From: Nocardia coubleae NBRC 108252
Lineage (GTDB): Bacteria > Actinomycetota > Actinomycetes > Mycobacteriales > Mycobacteriaceae
NCBI RefSeq assembly: GCF_001612805.1
Contig: NZ_BDBD01000019.1
Span: 62,001 to 126,000 of the forward strand
Length of the DNA: 64,000 nt
Direction: 5' to 3'
Part shown: piece by piece, positions 1 through 7,881 of the stretch
Layout of the letters: every line of letters begins with the position of its first letter
How positions within the stretch are numbered: position 1 is the first letter of the stretch
Notes under the pieces: model-generated
Database searches by the model: none
Told to the model about the DNA's origin: nothing
Seen by the model: only the letters and a program-made list of their open reading frames with translations
Program-made: the position numbers and the translations under genes

Positions 1-1000
1 GTGCGTCGGACTCGGTCGGTGTGGTGGCTGTCGGTGAGGACGCGGCGGCGATGCGCTGACCAAGAGTCTCGGTGGGGGTATAGGACAGCTGGTCCAAGCT
101 GGTGCCGGAGATGTCGTCGTTGACGACGCCGACCGCCGTGCTGAACGCGGTGGAAGCCAGGGCTTGGGCGACCGTGGCGATCGCAGCGACCGGGTCCTTA
201 CCCTCGGCTTGTCCGGTGATATTGGTGACCGCGGTCAACAACGGGCTCCCGGACTGAACATCACACGTCGCGTCCCCGGCCACACACAGATCAGCCACCC
301 GACCGACCAGCGACCCGTAGTTCGCCGGGGCCGCACTGGTGGCGATTCCAGCCCCGGACAGCCCCACGTTGGCCAGCTCGATCTTGCCCACCTCAGCTCC
401 GGACGTGCCGGGCGCCGCGGCCGGGACCACAGCGTTGGCAGTACCGGGGAGGGCCCCGGTCGCTGCTCGGCGCGCCGGGTTGGCCAGCAGCGCCACCGCA
501 GCGACCTTGTCGGCCGGGACCCGCGACTGACCGTTCCCGGCCTTCTCCGCGAAAGTTGTTGCTACGGCAGCGCCTTGGGCGTATCCAGCGACCGCGATCT
601 GGGTCGTGGGGCATCGGTCGATGACCTCGGTGGCGCGTTGTTCGATCTGCTCGGCTGCGGCGGTCACCGCGGCGGGATAGTTCGTCGTGTTCACCTCGGC
701 GCCGACGACTATGTAGGACCGCTCGATCACCGCGCCTACCGCGGCACCCAACCGGCCGAACGCCTGCCCCAGCACCCCGGTGTCACCGGTGTCGACAGAG
801 GTCGCAGCACCCTCCTCGCCACTCTGGACACCCAGCACGTACAACGCCGGACAGGCAGCGGGCGCGGTTTCACGCAAGGTAGACGTTGGTGCCGGTGCGC
901 TGGTGGTTTCGGCCAGCACAGGGGTGATCCCGATGACGGTCACCGTCAGCCATGTAGCCGCGATCGCGAGGGCCCGGCGCCCAGTGATGGTGTGGTTCAT
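1..1000 (-). CDS. Cutinase-like secreted protein lacking catalytic residues (3' end outside window)
   Basis: Starts at ATG 1000-998 with a GGAAGG ribosome-binding site and runs off the left edge (333 codons visible). Residues 1 to about 30 form a signal peptide ending VLA. The cutinase fold is recognisable from CPALYVLGVQ, the nucleophile-elbow region, and the CVAGDATC segment that carries the acid in cutinases. The elbow reads GYAQG instead of GYSQG: the serine is Ala141 (codon GCC, 578-580). Relative to the cutinase two genes upstream, the HDFH stretch near the C-terminus is NDDI, so the candidate histidine is lost too, and the oxyanion-loop region GTGQ is SGEE. A secreted pseudoenzyme, perhaps a ligand or partner-binding protein, is inferred. 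It is the last visible gene of the leftward operon, 77 bp after the lipase-like gene. Confidence 0.85.
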   Translation of the reverse strand, partial: MNHTITGRRALAIAATWLTVTVIGITPVLAETTSAPAPTSTLRETAPAACPALYVLGVQSGEEGAATSVDTGDTGVLGQAFGRLGAAVGAVIERSYIVVGAEVNTTNYPAAVTAAAEQIEQRATEVIDRCPTTQIAVAGYAQGAAVATTFAEKAGNGQSRVPADKVAAVALLANPARRAATGALPGTANAVVPAAAPGTSGAEVGKIELANVGLSGAGIATSAAPANYGSLVGRVADLCVAGDATCDVQSGSPLLTAVTNITGQAEGKDPVAAIATVAQALASTAFSTAVGVVNDDISGTSLDQLSYTPTETLGQRIAAASSPTATTPTESDA

Positions 1001-1077
1001 TGGGTTTCACCTTCCGTTCGGTGTCGAGACGGTGGTAATGCCTGCCCGCACCGGAGGGGGTGGTGCGGGCAGGCCGG

Positions 1078-2199
1078 TCAGTTAGTCGGGTTCGCGCCGT
1101 GATGGCGCGGTGGTCGGGCGAATCCGGTACGGAATGCTGTGAGGACGTCGGGGACTCCGAGGTCGGCCGCGCCGAGGTGGGTGACGTCGAATTCCGACCA
1201 GGACACGGCCACGTCGCGGGAGGTGTACTCGGCGAACAGTGCGCGGCCGGACTCGATCGGCACCAGCCCGTCGAGCAACCCGTGATACAGGTGCACCGGA
1301 ACTAATGGCGTTGTGGTACCGAGATTTTCGTGGGTGAGGATGTAGTGCCAGACCGGGTCGTTCCAGGGGTCCGGGCGCTCACACCAGGCGGCCAGGGGCG
1401 AGAGAAACTCCACCAGCAACGTGGACAGGTCAGCCTCTGACGCTGCCCGGACTGCGCGGATGCCGGCGTCGGTCAGCAGGTGATCGACCGGCAGATGCGC
1501 ATACGCCCGCGCCAACCCGACCATCCCCGCGAACGCCAGCCCCGACCACGGGCCACCGTCGAGGGTGGTGATCAAGGAGGCTGGATCGCGGATCACCGCC
1601 CCGGCGGCGACCGCGCGGAGGTCGAGTTCGGGGGCGTAGGCGGTCTGGTACTCGGCGGCCGCGGCAGCGACACGGCCCCCGTCGGCGTACCCCCACACCG
1701 CGACCGGGGCCTCGAGTTTCGGCTCGTCGGACTGAGAGTTGATCGCGCGTGCCAGGTCCAACGCTGCGTGGGCGCCGGCCTTCTTGGCCAGCCAATGATG
1801 CGGACCGAGCCCATGGATACCCAACCCCACCCCGTCGGGGACCGCGACCCGCCAACCCTGCACGAGAGCGGCGGCGATGCTGCTGGTGTCGGGTTCGTTC
1901 CCATCGACCAGCAACTGCGAGGGCGCGCAGCGACCACCCAGACCGTGAAAGGTCGGGCAGTACACCACTACCGGGGTCCCCGAGATCGCGTTGTCGGTCG
2001 CGGCGGTCGGTTCCAGCACGATGCCCGAGGCGGGCACCGCGATACCGAAGGTGGTCTTGGTCGTGTAGATCACCTGCCAGGCACGCCGCAGACCAGCGAT
2101 GTGGGGCACCATGACCTCGCGGGTGCGCAGGATCGTTCCGGGGCTGTCGAATCCGATCACGGTGTTTGCGCGGAACGGATCTGCTCCGGCGCCGGTCAT
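1078..2199 (-). CDS. Secretory-lipase-family protein with Ser-to-Ala nucleophile
   Basis: 373-residue alpha/beta hydrolase of the actinobacterial secretory lipase (LIP) family. ATG 2199-2197 overlaps the TGA of the upstream cutinase (ATGA), which implies translational coupling and decides the start. The lipase landmarks are present: PVVVYCPTFHG near residue 60, the acid loop LYHGLLDGLVP, and the histidine in DVTHLGAADLG. The nucleophile elbow, normally GYSxGG, reads WGYADGG. The serine is Ala172 (codon 1684-1686, GCC), so ordinary ester hydrolysis is not expected although Asp and His remain. No signal peptide is visible from this start, which is odd next to two secreted neighbours. Either it acts in the cytoplasm or is exported another way. 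Confidence 0.85.
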   Translation of the reverse strand: MTGAGADPFRANTVIGFDSPGTILRTREVMVPHIAGLRRAWQVIYTTKTTFGIAVPASGIVLEPTAATDNAISGTPVVVYCPTFHGLGGRCAPSQLLVDGNEPDTSSIAAALVQGWRVAVPDGVGLGIHGLGPHHWLAKKAGAHAALDLARAINSQSDEPKLEAPVAVWGYADGGRVAAAAAEYQTAYAPELDLRAVAAGAVIRDPASLITTLDGGPWSGLAFAGMVGLARAYAHLPVDHLLTDAGIRAVRAASEADLSTLLVEFLSPLAAWCERPDPWNDPVWHYILTHENLGTTTPLVPVHLYHGLLDGLVPIESGRALFAEYTSRDVAVSWSEFDVTHLGAADLGVPDVLTAFRTGFARPPRHHGANPTN

Positions 2200-3425
2200 G
2201 ACCGTGATCCCGCGATGTCGTGGGCCAACGCGATCATCCAGGCGATGCCCGAGTTCAACTGTCCGGTCAGGGCGTAGCCGTTGTGGCGTCCGACCGTGTC
2301 TGCGAACCGCAACCACGTCACCGGGTTGATCAGCTCGGCGTTCTCGGCAGCAAGCTGGCCCCACGCGGCAGACAGTTGGGCGAGCAATCTGGGCAACAGC
2401 ACCAGCGGGTTCGCCGCGACCGTCGCGACGATCTCGTTCCACCGTGCCGCTGCCGCCTCGGGATCCGGGACTGGTGCGCGGGGGTCACCGGCATCGACGA
2501 GCCGCTGCCCCAAACCAGCCTGGGGCGCGTAGTCGACCGTGCCGACACCGAGGTGGAAGTCGTGGAGTACCACGGTGTTCCAGGCCTCGCCGAGCGCCGA
2601 GGTGAACGCGTTGCCCAGCGTGGACAGCGCCGCGGCGGGATTGGTCAGATCCGCCTGGGCGAAGAGCTGCGCACCCAACCGCAAAACCGAGGCCTGGCCG
2701 GGCGCAGAACAAGCCAGGTCGCCATCGCTGCAGATATCGGCAACCCGCCCGACGACGGCCCCATAGCCGTCGCCGGTGGTCGCGATCCCCGCCCCGCCCG
2801 CCGGGGCTGCGAGGACCTGCACGGCCGAGACCGCCGCACCGGACGTGCCAGGTGCGGGATCGGGCACGGTCTGGCCCGGCCGACCAGGAAAGACTGGTTC
2901 GCGTTCGCCCCGATCCGGGTTGGCATACAACGCGATCCCCGCCACCCGATCGGCGGGGACCGGCCCGTTTCCGGCGCCGACGTCGCGGGCGAAGCTCGCC
3001 ATCGCCTGGGCGCCCTGGCTGTAACCGACACCGGCGAGCATGGTGTCCGGGCAGGCCTCGGCGACTTGTTGTGCCGCGGCGTCGAGGTTGGCCCGGGCAC
3101 CCGAAACCGAGGACACATACGGGTCGGAGCCCCCGCCGGGGACGATGCCGCCGAATCCCGCGTCGTAGCCGATGTAGGCGCGCTGTACGAGGGCAGGTAC
3201 CGCACTCACGACCGGCCCGATCAACGATCCGACGACGCCGGTGTCGGCAAGCGGGTCGGCGGTCGGTGAGGACTGCCCGGTGCCCTGAACACCGAGAATG
3301 AACAGCGCCGGGCACCCGTCGATCGGCACCGCGACCGCGGGAGGCGCCGGTGCGACCGTGGTGAACAGCGCTGCCCCCACCGTCGCGGCAGCAACGACCG
3401 CGACACGTCGTGTGCTGCCGGTCAT
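2196..3425 (-). CDS. Secreted cutinase family protein, nucleophile intact
   Basis: 409-residue serine esterase of the cutinase family. In mycolate bacteria these cleave lipid or mycolate esters at the cell envelope. The start ATG 3425-3423 overlaps the preceding stop (ATGA). Residues 1 to about 32 are a signal peptide (hydrophobic AVVAAATVGAALF, cleavage near AVA). Mature landmarks are CPALFILGVQGTGQ, the nucleophile elbow GVGYSQG with Ser136 (codon 3018-3020), and ADICSDGDLAC carrying the likely acid. The His is not at the usual close spacing; HDFH about 80 residues later is a candidate. The C-terminal region is longer than in classic cutinases of about 200 residues. It is the only one of the three hydrolase-like proteins in the operon with a Ser nucleophile. 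Confidence 0.9.
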   Translation of the reverse strand: MTGSTRRVAVVAAATVGAALFTTVAPAPPAVAVPIDGCPALFILGVQGTGQSSPTADPLADTGVVGSLIGPVVSAVPALVQRAYIGYDAGFGGIVPGGGSDPYVSSVSGARANLDAAAQQVAEACPDTMLAGVGYSQGAQAMASFARDVGAGNGPVPADRVAGIALYANPDRGEREPVFPGRPGQTVPDPAPGTSGAAVSAVQVLAAPAGGAGIATTGDGYGAVVGRVADICSDGDLACSAPGQASVLRLGAQLFAQADLTNPAAALSTLGNAFTSALGEAWNTVVLHDFHLGVGTVDYAPQAGLGQRLVDAGDPRAPVPDPEAAAARWNEIVATVAANPLVLLPRLLAQLSAAWGQLAAENAELINPVTWLRFADTVGRHNGYALTGQLNSGIAWMIALAHDIAGSRS

Positions 3426-4321
3426 TGGCCGACTCCGACGCCGGCACCGAATCCGGCACCGATCGTTCCGCCGACCGCCGCGCCGACGGCACCGGCCGGT
3501 ACTCCGAGGATCGCCGCACCCGCAGCAGCTCCAGCGGCAGCACCCAGGGCGGTACCCGCCACTCCGCTGGTGACTTGCCCGATGATGGGAACCGGGATGA
3601 CGATGCCGACGGCGGCCCCAGCTATTCCACCGACTGTGCCACCGATCAGCCCTCCGGCTACCGCGCCCACCGCAGCCGCGGGGGCGCCGAGCACGGTCGC
3701 ACCGGCCGCACCGCCTACAGCGGCGCCGCCCAGGGTTGCGCCGCTGACACGGTCGGAGCGCCCGGCCGGGATACCGACCGAGTCCAGTGCGGTCGCGATC
3801 TGCGCTTCGGCACCGGCGGCGGTGTTGTTGATGGTGTCGCGGACTTCCACCGGCAACCAGTCCGGGCTCGGCGTCTGCCACTCCCCTACCCGGATCGTGT
3901 TCTCCGGCGGCACGATCGGCGCCACCGGCTCCACCGGAACAGGCAGATGCAGTTCCTCGATCCGCACCGGCTCCACCGGCTCATCGACCTCGGGGGCAGG
4001 ACGGGCCTGCCCGGTGCGAATCTGTTGGGGCTGTTCGTAATACACCGGAGGCGACGGCTCCGGCGCCGGCTCGGGGGCCGGTTCGACAGGAGGCGGCGGC
4101 GGAGCGGGCGTTTCGGTGCCCGGCTGGGCCGGGCTGGTGACACCGCCCTGGTCGGCCACCGCGGCCGAAGGTGCACTCGCATGGGCCGTGGCAGGAGCTG
4201 ACACGGCAACCGCGACAGGAATGGCGGCGGCCAGCAGCAAGGTGCTGCCGCGGCGAGTCAACCGGGCGCAGAGGTGAGGTTGTTCGGCGTTCGAGTAGGT
4301 GGTCGAAGGTGATTCAGGCAT
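3422..4321 (-). CDS. Secreted proline-rich, glycine-zipper protein
   Basis: 299 residues. A long N-region precedes a hydrophobic signal segment (LLLAAAIPVAVAVSAPATAHA, cleavage near residue 48). A disordered Pro/Glu stretch follows (about residues 65-100, PAPPPPPVEPAPEPAPEP), then an acidic/Pro linker. Residues about 195-299 are almost pure Gly/Ala/Val in GxxxG/AxxxG zipper spacing, broken by one IVIPVPIIG turn. Such helices pack in membranes or in oligomeric pores and plugs. RBS GAAAGGG lies upstream of ATG 4321. The gene overlaps the cutinase start by 4 bp. No enzymatic motif is seen. A mycomembrane-inserted or wall-anchored component is inferred; function unknown. Confidence 0.8.
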   Translation of the reverse strand: MPESPSTTYSNAEQPHLCARLTRRGSTLLLAAAIPVAVAVSAPATAHASAPSAAVADQGGVTSPAQPGTETPAPPPPPVEPAPEPAPEPSPPVYYEQPQQIRTGQARPAPEVDEPVEPVRIEELHLPVPVEPVAPIVPPENTIRVGEWQTPSPDWLPVEVRDTINNTAAGAEAQIATALDSVGIPAGRSDRVSGATLGGAAVGGAAGATVLGAPAAAVGAVAGGLIGGTVGGIAGAAVGIVIPVPIIGQVTSGVAGTALGAAAGAAAGAAILGVPAGAVGAAVGGTIGAGFGAGVGVGQ

Positions 4322-4418
4322 GACGGATAGACCCTTTCTCGATGAAGGGTTGAGATGCAGGAAGTGCCGCTGACGTTGCGCGGCAGACGAATTCGAGCCG
4401 CCCGCTTGGAGAGGCCCA

Positions 4419-4440
4419 GCCGGGCGGGCTGCCGCCCGGC
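4419..4440 (-). terminator. GC-rich hairpin between the 35-aa ORF and the glycine-zipper gene
   Basis: A perfect 9-bp stem (GCCGGGCGG / CCGCCCGGC) with the loop GCTG. It sits 25 bp beyond the stop of the 35-residue ORF and about 100 bp before the next start. There is no strong T-run after it, so it may be a partial terminator or mRNA-processing stem that lets the small ORF be expressed above the rest of the operon. Confidence 0.5.
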
Positions 4441-4464
4441 CGGGGTACCTCTACGGGGCCGGTC

Positions 4465-4572
4465 TCACAGCAGGTGCACGGCCAGGTTGAGCCCGTTGCC
4501 GGCCAGTGCCAGGAGGTTGCTGAGCAGCGCCAGCCCGGCGTTGATGTAGCTGGCGATCATGATGGGATCCAC
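4465..4572 (-). CDS. 35-residue hydrophobic peptide
   Basis: GTG 4572-4570 follows a good RBS (GAAAGGA, 7-nt spacer); TGA is at 4467-4465. The start resembles the RBS context of the glycine-zipper gene downstream. The peptide starts MDPIMIASYINAG and ends NLAVHLL. It has no charged residue after Asp2, and a run of Leu/Ala with periodic Asn/Ser gives a membrane-active or amphipathic helix. No cysteine, no lipobox and no cleavable signal are visible. It is the first ORF of the leftward operon. Small membrane protein, peptide toxin or signalling peptide are all possible; no family is recognised. Confidence 0.6.
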   Translation of the reverse strand: MDPIMIASYINAGLALLSNLLALAGNGLNLAVHLL

Positions 4573-4967
4573 AGGGAAGTCCTTTCTCAAAATGCATGGA
4601 GTGGCTTGCACTTTCCATCCAAGCCACGAAATCCCTTGGGCCGCTAGGTTCTTAACTGATCGAGTTTTGATAGATCACAAAATGATCAGCTAGGGAAGAG
4701 CGGATTGTGCAGCAGATTCGCTTTGACGCATCAAGAAACGTTTCTTACCGCGCAACAGAATTCGCCTCCCACAGCGGTCCCATCGTCACCGGGTAGCCTT
4801 ACCTATGAGGTTGTCATGAACATGCCTGTCCACCATTCGGGCAGCTGCAGGCTAACTTGCCGCCCGAAACACCCTCTGGTAGACCTGGTCTCGTCACGAA
4901 GTCGAAATACTCCGTTCAAACCACTCAATCTGTGACTTCCGTCACTACCTCCCGGGGGGGAGATGCA
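4573..4967. promoter_or_regulatory. Divergent control region of the accessory operon and the XRE regulator
   Basis: A 395-bp gene-free region, locally AT-rich in a GC-rich genome. It holds the 4601-4627 inverted repeat and a second imperfect palindrome at 4665-4682 (TTTTG-N8-CAAAA, with repeated GATC tetramers around 4658-4688). It must contain promoters for both directions. Which repeat binds the regulator cannot be decided by eye. Confidence 0.5.
4601..4627. promoter_or_regulatory. Inverted repeat in the leader of the accessory operon
   Basis: Perfect 8-bp inverted repeat GTGGCTTG-N11-CAAGCCAC, 29 bp upstream of the GTG of the 35-residue ORF. It could be an operator for the divergent XRE regulator or a 5'-leader stem. 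Confidence 0.5.
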
Positions 4968-5789
4968 ATGAACGACCGAGTTTCACGACCCCACAAGGGA
5001 CGTCAACGTCGACGTGCCCCCAACCGACCACAGGTCTCGATCCCCGACCTCGGTACCACCATCGGATGGATTCGAGACGATCTCGGCCTCACCCAGACCC
5101 AAGCAGCCGCAGAGCTCAACCTCAGCACCGTTCACCTGGGGCGTTTCGAACGCGGCGATTCCAAGCCGCCTTCCGACACGCTCGAGAAGATCATCATCGG
5201 CTTGCGCGTGGACAGAGCCATGGCAACACATCTTCGTGAGCTCGCCGCCCCCGCGATCACGCTGGCGCCACCCGATGCCTTGCGCAGGTATGTCCGAGCC
5301 GAGAAGTCGCTCATGCTCAACCTCGACCTGTTCCAATCCCGCGCGATACCAGCGGCCTTCATCGACCCGTTCTGGAATGTGCTGGCGCGCAACAACTTGT
5401 TCGCCGAGGTCTTTCCCGGTATCGACGACACCAGCTCGATCGCGGTGTGGATGTTGAGTGAGCAGGGCAAGAGCGTGGTCGCCGACTCCGAAGCCGAAGG
5501 CTCCTGGACGGTTGCGATGCTGAAATCCGCCCTGGGCCGTCACCGGAACGCAGCTCAGGCCGCAGAGCTCGTTTCCGTTCTGACACCGATCAGCGAGGCC
5601 CGGCGACTGTGGGCAGCCAGCGTGAGCGTCTCCTATGGGCGCGATTCACGGTGCCTGTTGCACGCCTACGATGCCGACCGCAAGCCGGTGTCCTACCTGC
5701 TGTCACTGACCGACGGGCTGCTCGCCCACCACGTCCAGCTCATCACGGTCACGCCTGAGGCGGCTTGTCCGCGACCGGAATTCAACTAG
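4968..5789 (+). CDS. XRE-family regulator with MmyB-like ligand-binding domain
   Basis: 273 residues. The start is ATG 4968, chosen for the GGGGGGAG sequence just upstream. A basic N-terminus precedes a helix-turn-helix at about residues 30-85 (TIGWIRDDLGLTQTQAAAEL then LNLSTVHLGRFERG). The C-terminal two thirds (RAEKSLMLNLDLF, PAAFIDPFWNVLARN, and the late GRDSRCLLHAYD) look like the PAS-like ligand-binding domain of MmyB-type regulators, which often sense small or fatty molecules. It is divergent from the cutinase operon, so control of that operon is the natural inference. Confidence 0.8.
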   Translation: MNDRVSRPHKGRQRRRAPNRPQVSIPDLGTTIGWIRDDLGLTQTQAAAELNLSTVHLGRFERGDSKPPSDTLEKIIIGLRVDRAMATHLRELAAPAITLAPPDALRRYVRAEKSLMLNLDLFQSRAIPAAFIDPFWNVLARNNLFAEVFPGIDDTSSIAVWMLSEQGKSVVADSEAEGSWTVAMLKSALGRHRNAAQAAELVSVLTPISEARRLWAASVSVSYGRDSRCLLHAYDADRKPVSYLLSLTDGLLAHHVQLITVTPEAACPRPEFN

Positions 5790-6271
5790 CCACCAGCGAC
5801 ATCCGGCTGGTGCGGCGGCGACACTACCGCTGCCGCACCAGGCGGATCTTGTGATCGGTCACAGAGGCGAAGTCGTCGGGCTGTGCGCGAGCGTCGGCAC
5901 CAATTTCTCAGCGCTAGCAGAAAATTGGTGGCGAACTTCCACATTTTCAGGTTTCCTGGAGACGGGAAGAGTCATTGATCGGGCCGAAAGGTGCCCGATG
6001 CAATTTCACGCAAGCACTACCCATCTCCCTCTGCTCCCTCTGCGCGAGCGATTTCTCGCGGTGCTATCGGGAGTCATCGCAGCCCATCACCGCGGGCAGT
6101 TCCGGCCCACGGATATGAGCGCGCATGGCCGCGATTCGAACACTCCCCCTTCCGATTCACACAGCCTTCGGGACTGCCCGTTCCACCGCCTCTCGAAGAA
6201 GAACGCGAGTTTTCTCCGCGATTGCCACGCACTCCTGAGGTACGGCGGCCTGCACCGCGCACCGCTGATCG
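5790..6271. other. Gene-poor region with inverted repeat upstream of xis/int
   Basis: No convincing gene in about 480 bp. The candidate frames here have implausible composition. The main visible structure is an AT-rich inverted repeat at 5898-5930: CACCAATTTCT and AGAAAATTGGTG (a 1-nt indel between the arms), 10 bp apart. It lies upstream of the excisionase and integrase, so it may be an operator or arm-type recombinase site. Confidence 0.45.
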
Positions 6272-6553
6272 ATGTCCACTACGACCAGCGCCGCACCGAT
6301 GCATGACGATCCTTCGACCCCGAACCCGACCCCGGCGCCGCTGCGTCGGTGGGTCAACACGAGAACTGCCGCCGAGCACCTCGGCGTCCACCCAGAAGTG
6401 CTGCGGCGCTGGGCCCGCCATCCAGGCCAGCACACCTGGCTACCCAAACCTATCCGAGTTGGGAGGGAATTCCGTTGGGACATAGACGAACTCGAATCCG
6501 CTCTGGCGAACTCGGGCGGCGAGCCACCCGAGCACGACGGTGAGCCGGGGTAG
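6272..6553 (+). CDS. Excisionase-like helix-turn-helix protein
   Basis: 93 residues of MerR/excisionase type. The DNA-binding segment is WVNTRTAAEHLGVHPEVLRRWARH followed by the wing residues KPIRVGREFRWDIDELESAL. In integrative elements such proteins bend DNA at attachment sites and direct excision. It overlaps the integrase start by 14 bp, so the two are co-translated. ATG 6299 is an alternative start, and neither has a strong RBS. Confidence 0.8.
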   Translation: MSTTTSAAPMHDDPSTPNPTPAPLRRWVNTRTAAEHLGVHPEVLRRWARHPGQHTWLPKPIRVGREFRWDIDELESALANSGGEPPEHDGEPG

Positions 6554-7880
6554 ACCACCTAGGCCTCTCGGGGTACCCGGCAAGCCGATGCTCACCGAGA
6601 TAGCCCCCGGCCATTGGAAGGCACGCATCTATATCCGTGACACCTCGGGCCGCCGCCGCGAGGTCGTCCGATTCTCCCCGATCAAGCTCAGCGCTCAAGG
6701 CCGACCACTACCCGACCGCAGCGGCCAACGCGCTCTCGACGCGGTGATGGCCGCCGCCGTCGCCATCCGTGTCGATCTCGATGACGAGCTGTCGGACTCG
6801 ATCACCGTCAAGCAGCTGTGGGACCACTACCGCGACCACCTGGTTTCCCTCGGTCGCGCTGAGGGCACCCTCAGCCGCTACGACGAGGCCGCCAAGACCT
6901 TCGACAGTGCCTTCGGCGGCAGACGACTCTTCGAGGTCAACACCGCGACGGTGGAAGCCTTCCTCAAGGACGTGGGCCACGCCCGAGGCCCGTCGAACAT
7001 GCGCACCGCACGCAACGTGCTCTCCGGCATGTTCCGGTTCGCGTGCGCAAGGACAGCCCTCGCTGTGAACCCGGTGCGCGAAGCTCGGATGGCCGAGAAC
7101 GTCGAAGCCAAGGGTCGCACCGGCGGCGCGGGTGATCTGACCGTCGACGAGCTGCGCTTCATCCTGTCCTCGGTGCGCACCTCGCAGATCCCGTGTCCGC
7201 GCAAGCTGTCCAAGGCCGAACGCGAGCGGGGCACACCGGTCAAGGCCTACACCCCGCCCACGGTCGCCGCCTACTGCGAAGGCGCCGACCTCGCCGACGT
7301 CATCACCCTCTACGCCGCGACCGGGCTACGGCGCTCCCAGATGCTCGGGCTGGTCTGGTCCGACATCGACCTCGACGAAGCAACCTTGCACCCCGTCGGC
7401 AAAGTCGTCCGGGTCGCCGGCAAGGGACTCGTCCGGGTCACCGACGACGATGACCCGAAAAACCACACCGGGATCATGGCCTTGCCAGAGTTCGCTGTGG
7501 CGATGCTCAAACAGCGCAAAGACGCGATGGCAGCCAGGCGCAAATCATCGCCGCCGAAGCCCGGGGTCGAGGACCTGGATCTGGTGTTTGCCTCTGCGGT
7601 GTGGACCCTGCGTGACCCCCAGAACGTCGGTCACGCGTGGCAGCGTGTCCGGGAAGCGCTAGGTTTCGCCGAGGACATCACCCCGCACAGCTTCCGGCAT
7701 GCCGTGGCCACGATCCTCGACGACGCGGGCCTGTCCGCGCGAGTCACCGCCGATGTCCTCGGCCATGTCGACGTGGCGATGACCCAGCGGTACTACATGG
7801 CGCGAGGACGCCCACACCGGACCGCGGCGAACGTCCTCGACCGCGCCATCGGCAGCACACCCGTGGATCTTGACGCCTGA
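6540..7880 (+). CDS. Tyrosine site-specific recombinase (integrase)
   Basis: 446 residues, GTG start inside the excisionase gene. A core-binding SAM-like domain spans about residues 88-180 and the catalytic domain about 200-440. The active-site set is complete: Arg264 in ATGLRRSQ, HSFRH (His383, Arg386), His409 in LGHVD, and the nucleophile Tyr418 or Tyr419 in MTQRYYMA. An unusual insert (about residues 215-245) separates the first strands of the catalytic domain. No replication or transfer genes are seen nearby, so it is either a remnant or the edge of a larger element extending past the left boundary. It is convergent with the next gene (1-bp gap). Confidence 0.9.
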   Translation: MSRGRPPRPLGVPGKPMLTEIAPGHWKARIYIRDTSGRRREVVRFSPIKLSAQGRPLPDRSGQRALDAVMAAAVAIRVDLDDELSDSITVKQLWDHYRDHLVSLGRAEGTLSRYDEAAKTFDSAFGGRRLFEVNTATVEAFLKDVGHARGPSNMRTARNVLSGMFRFACARTALAVNPVREARMAENVEAKGRTGGAGDLTVDELRFILSSVRTSQIPCPRKLSKAERERGTPVKAYTPPTVAAYCEGADLADVITLYAATGLRRSQMLGLVWSDIDLDEATLHPVGKVVRVAGKGLVRVTDDDDPKNHTGIMALPEFAVAMLKQRKDAMAARRKSSPPKPGVEDLDLVFASAVWTLRDPQNVGHAWQRVREALGFAEDITPHSFRHAVATILDDAGLSARVTADVLGHVDVAMTQRYYMARGRPHRTAANVLDRAIGSTPVDLDA

Positions 7881-7881
7881 C

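Noticed and set aside
4419..4440. CRISPR or repeat array reading of hairpins in the window
   Set aside because: No regularly spaced repeats with unique spacers were seen anywhere in the window; the hairpins are single.
5851..6306. 151-codon frame between the XRE and xis genes
   Set aside because: No domain, odd composition (many Ser/His/Arg), no RBS, and it overlaps the xis start.
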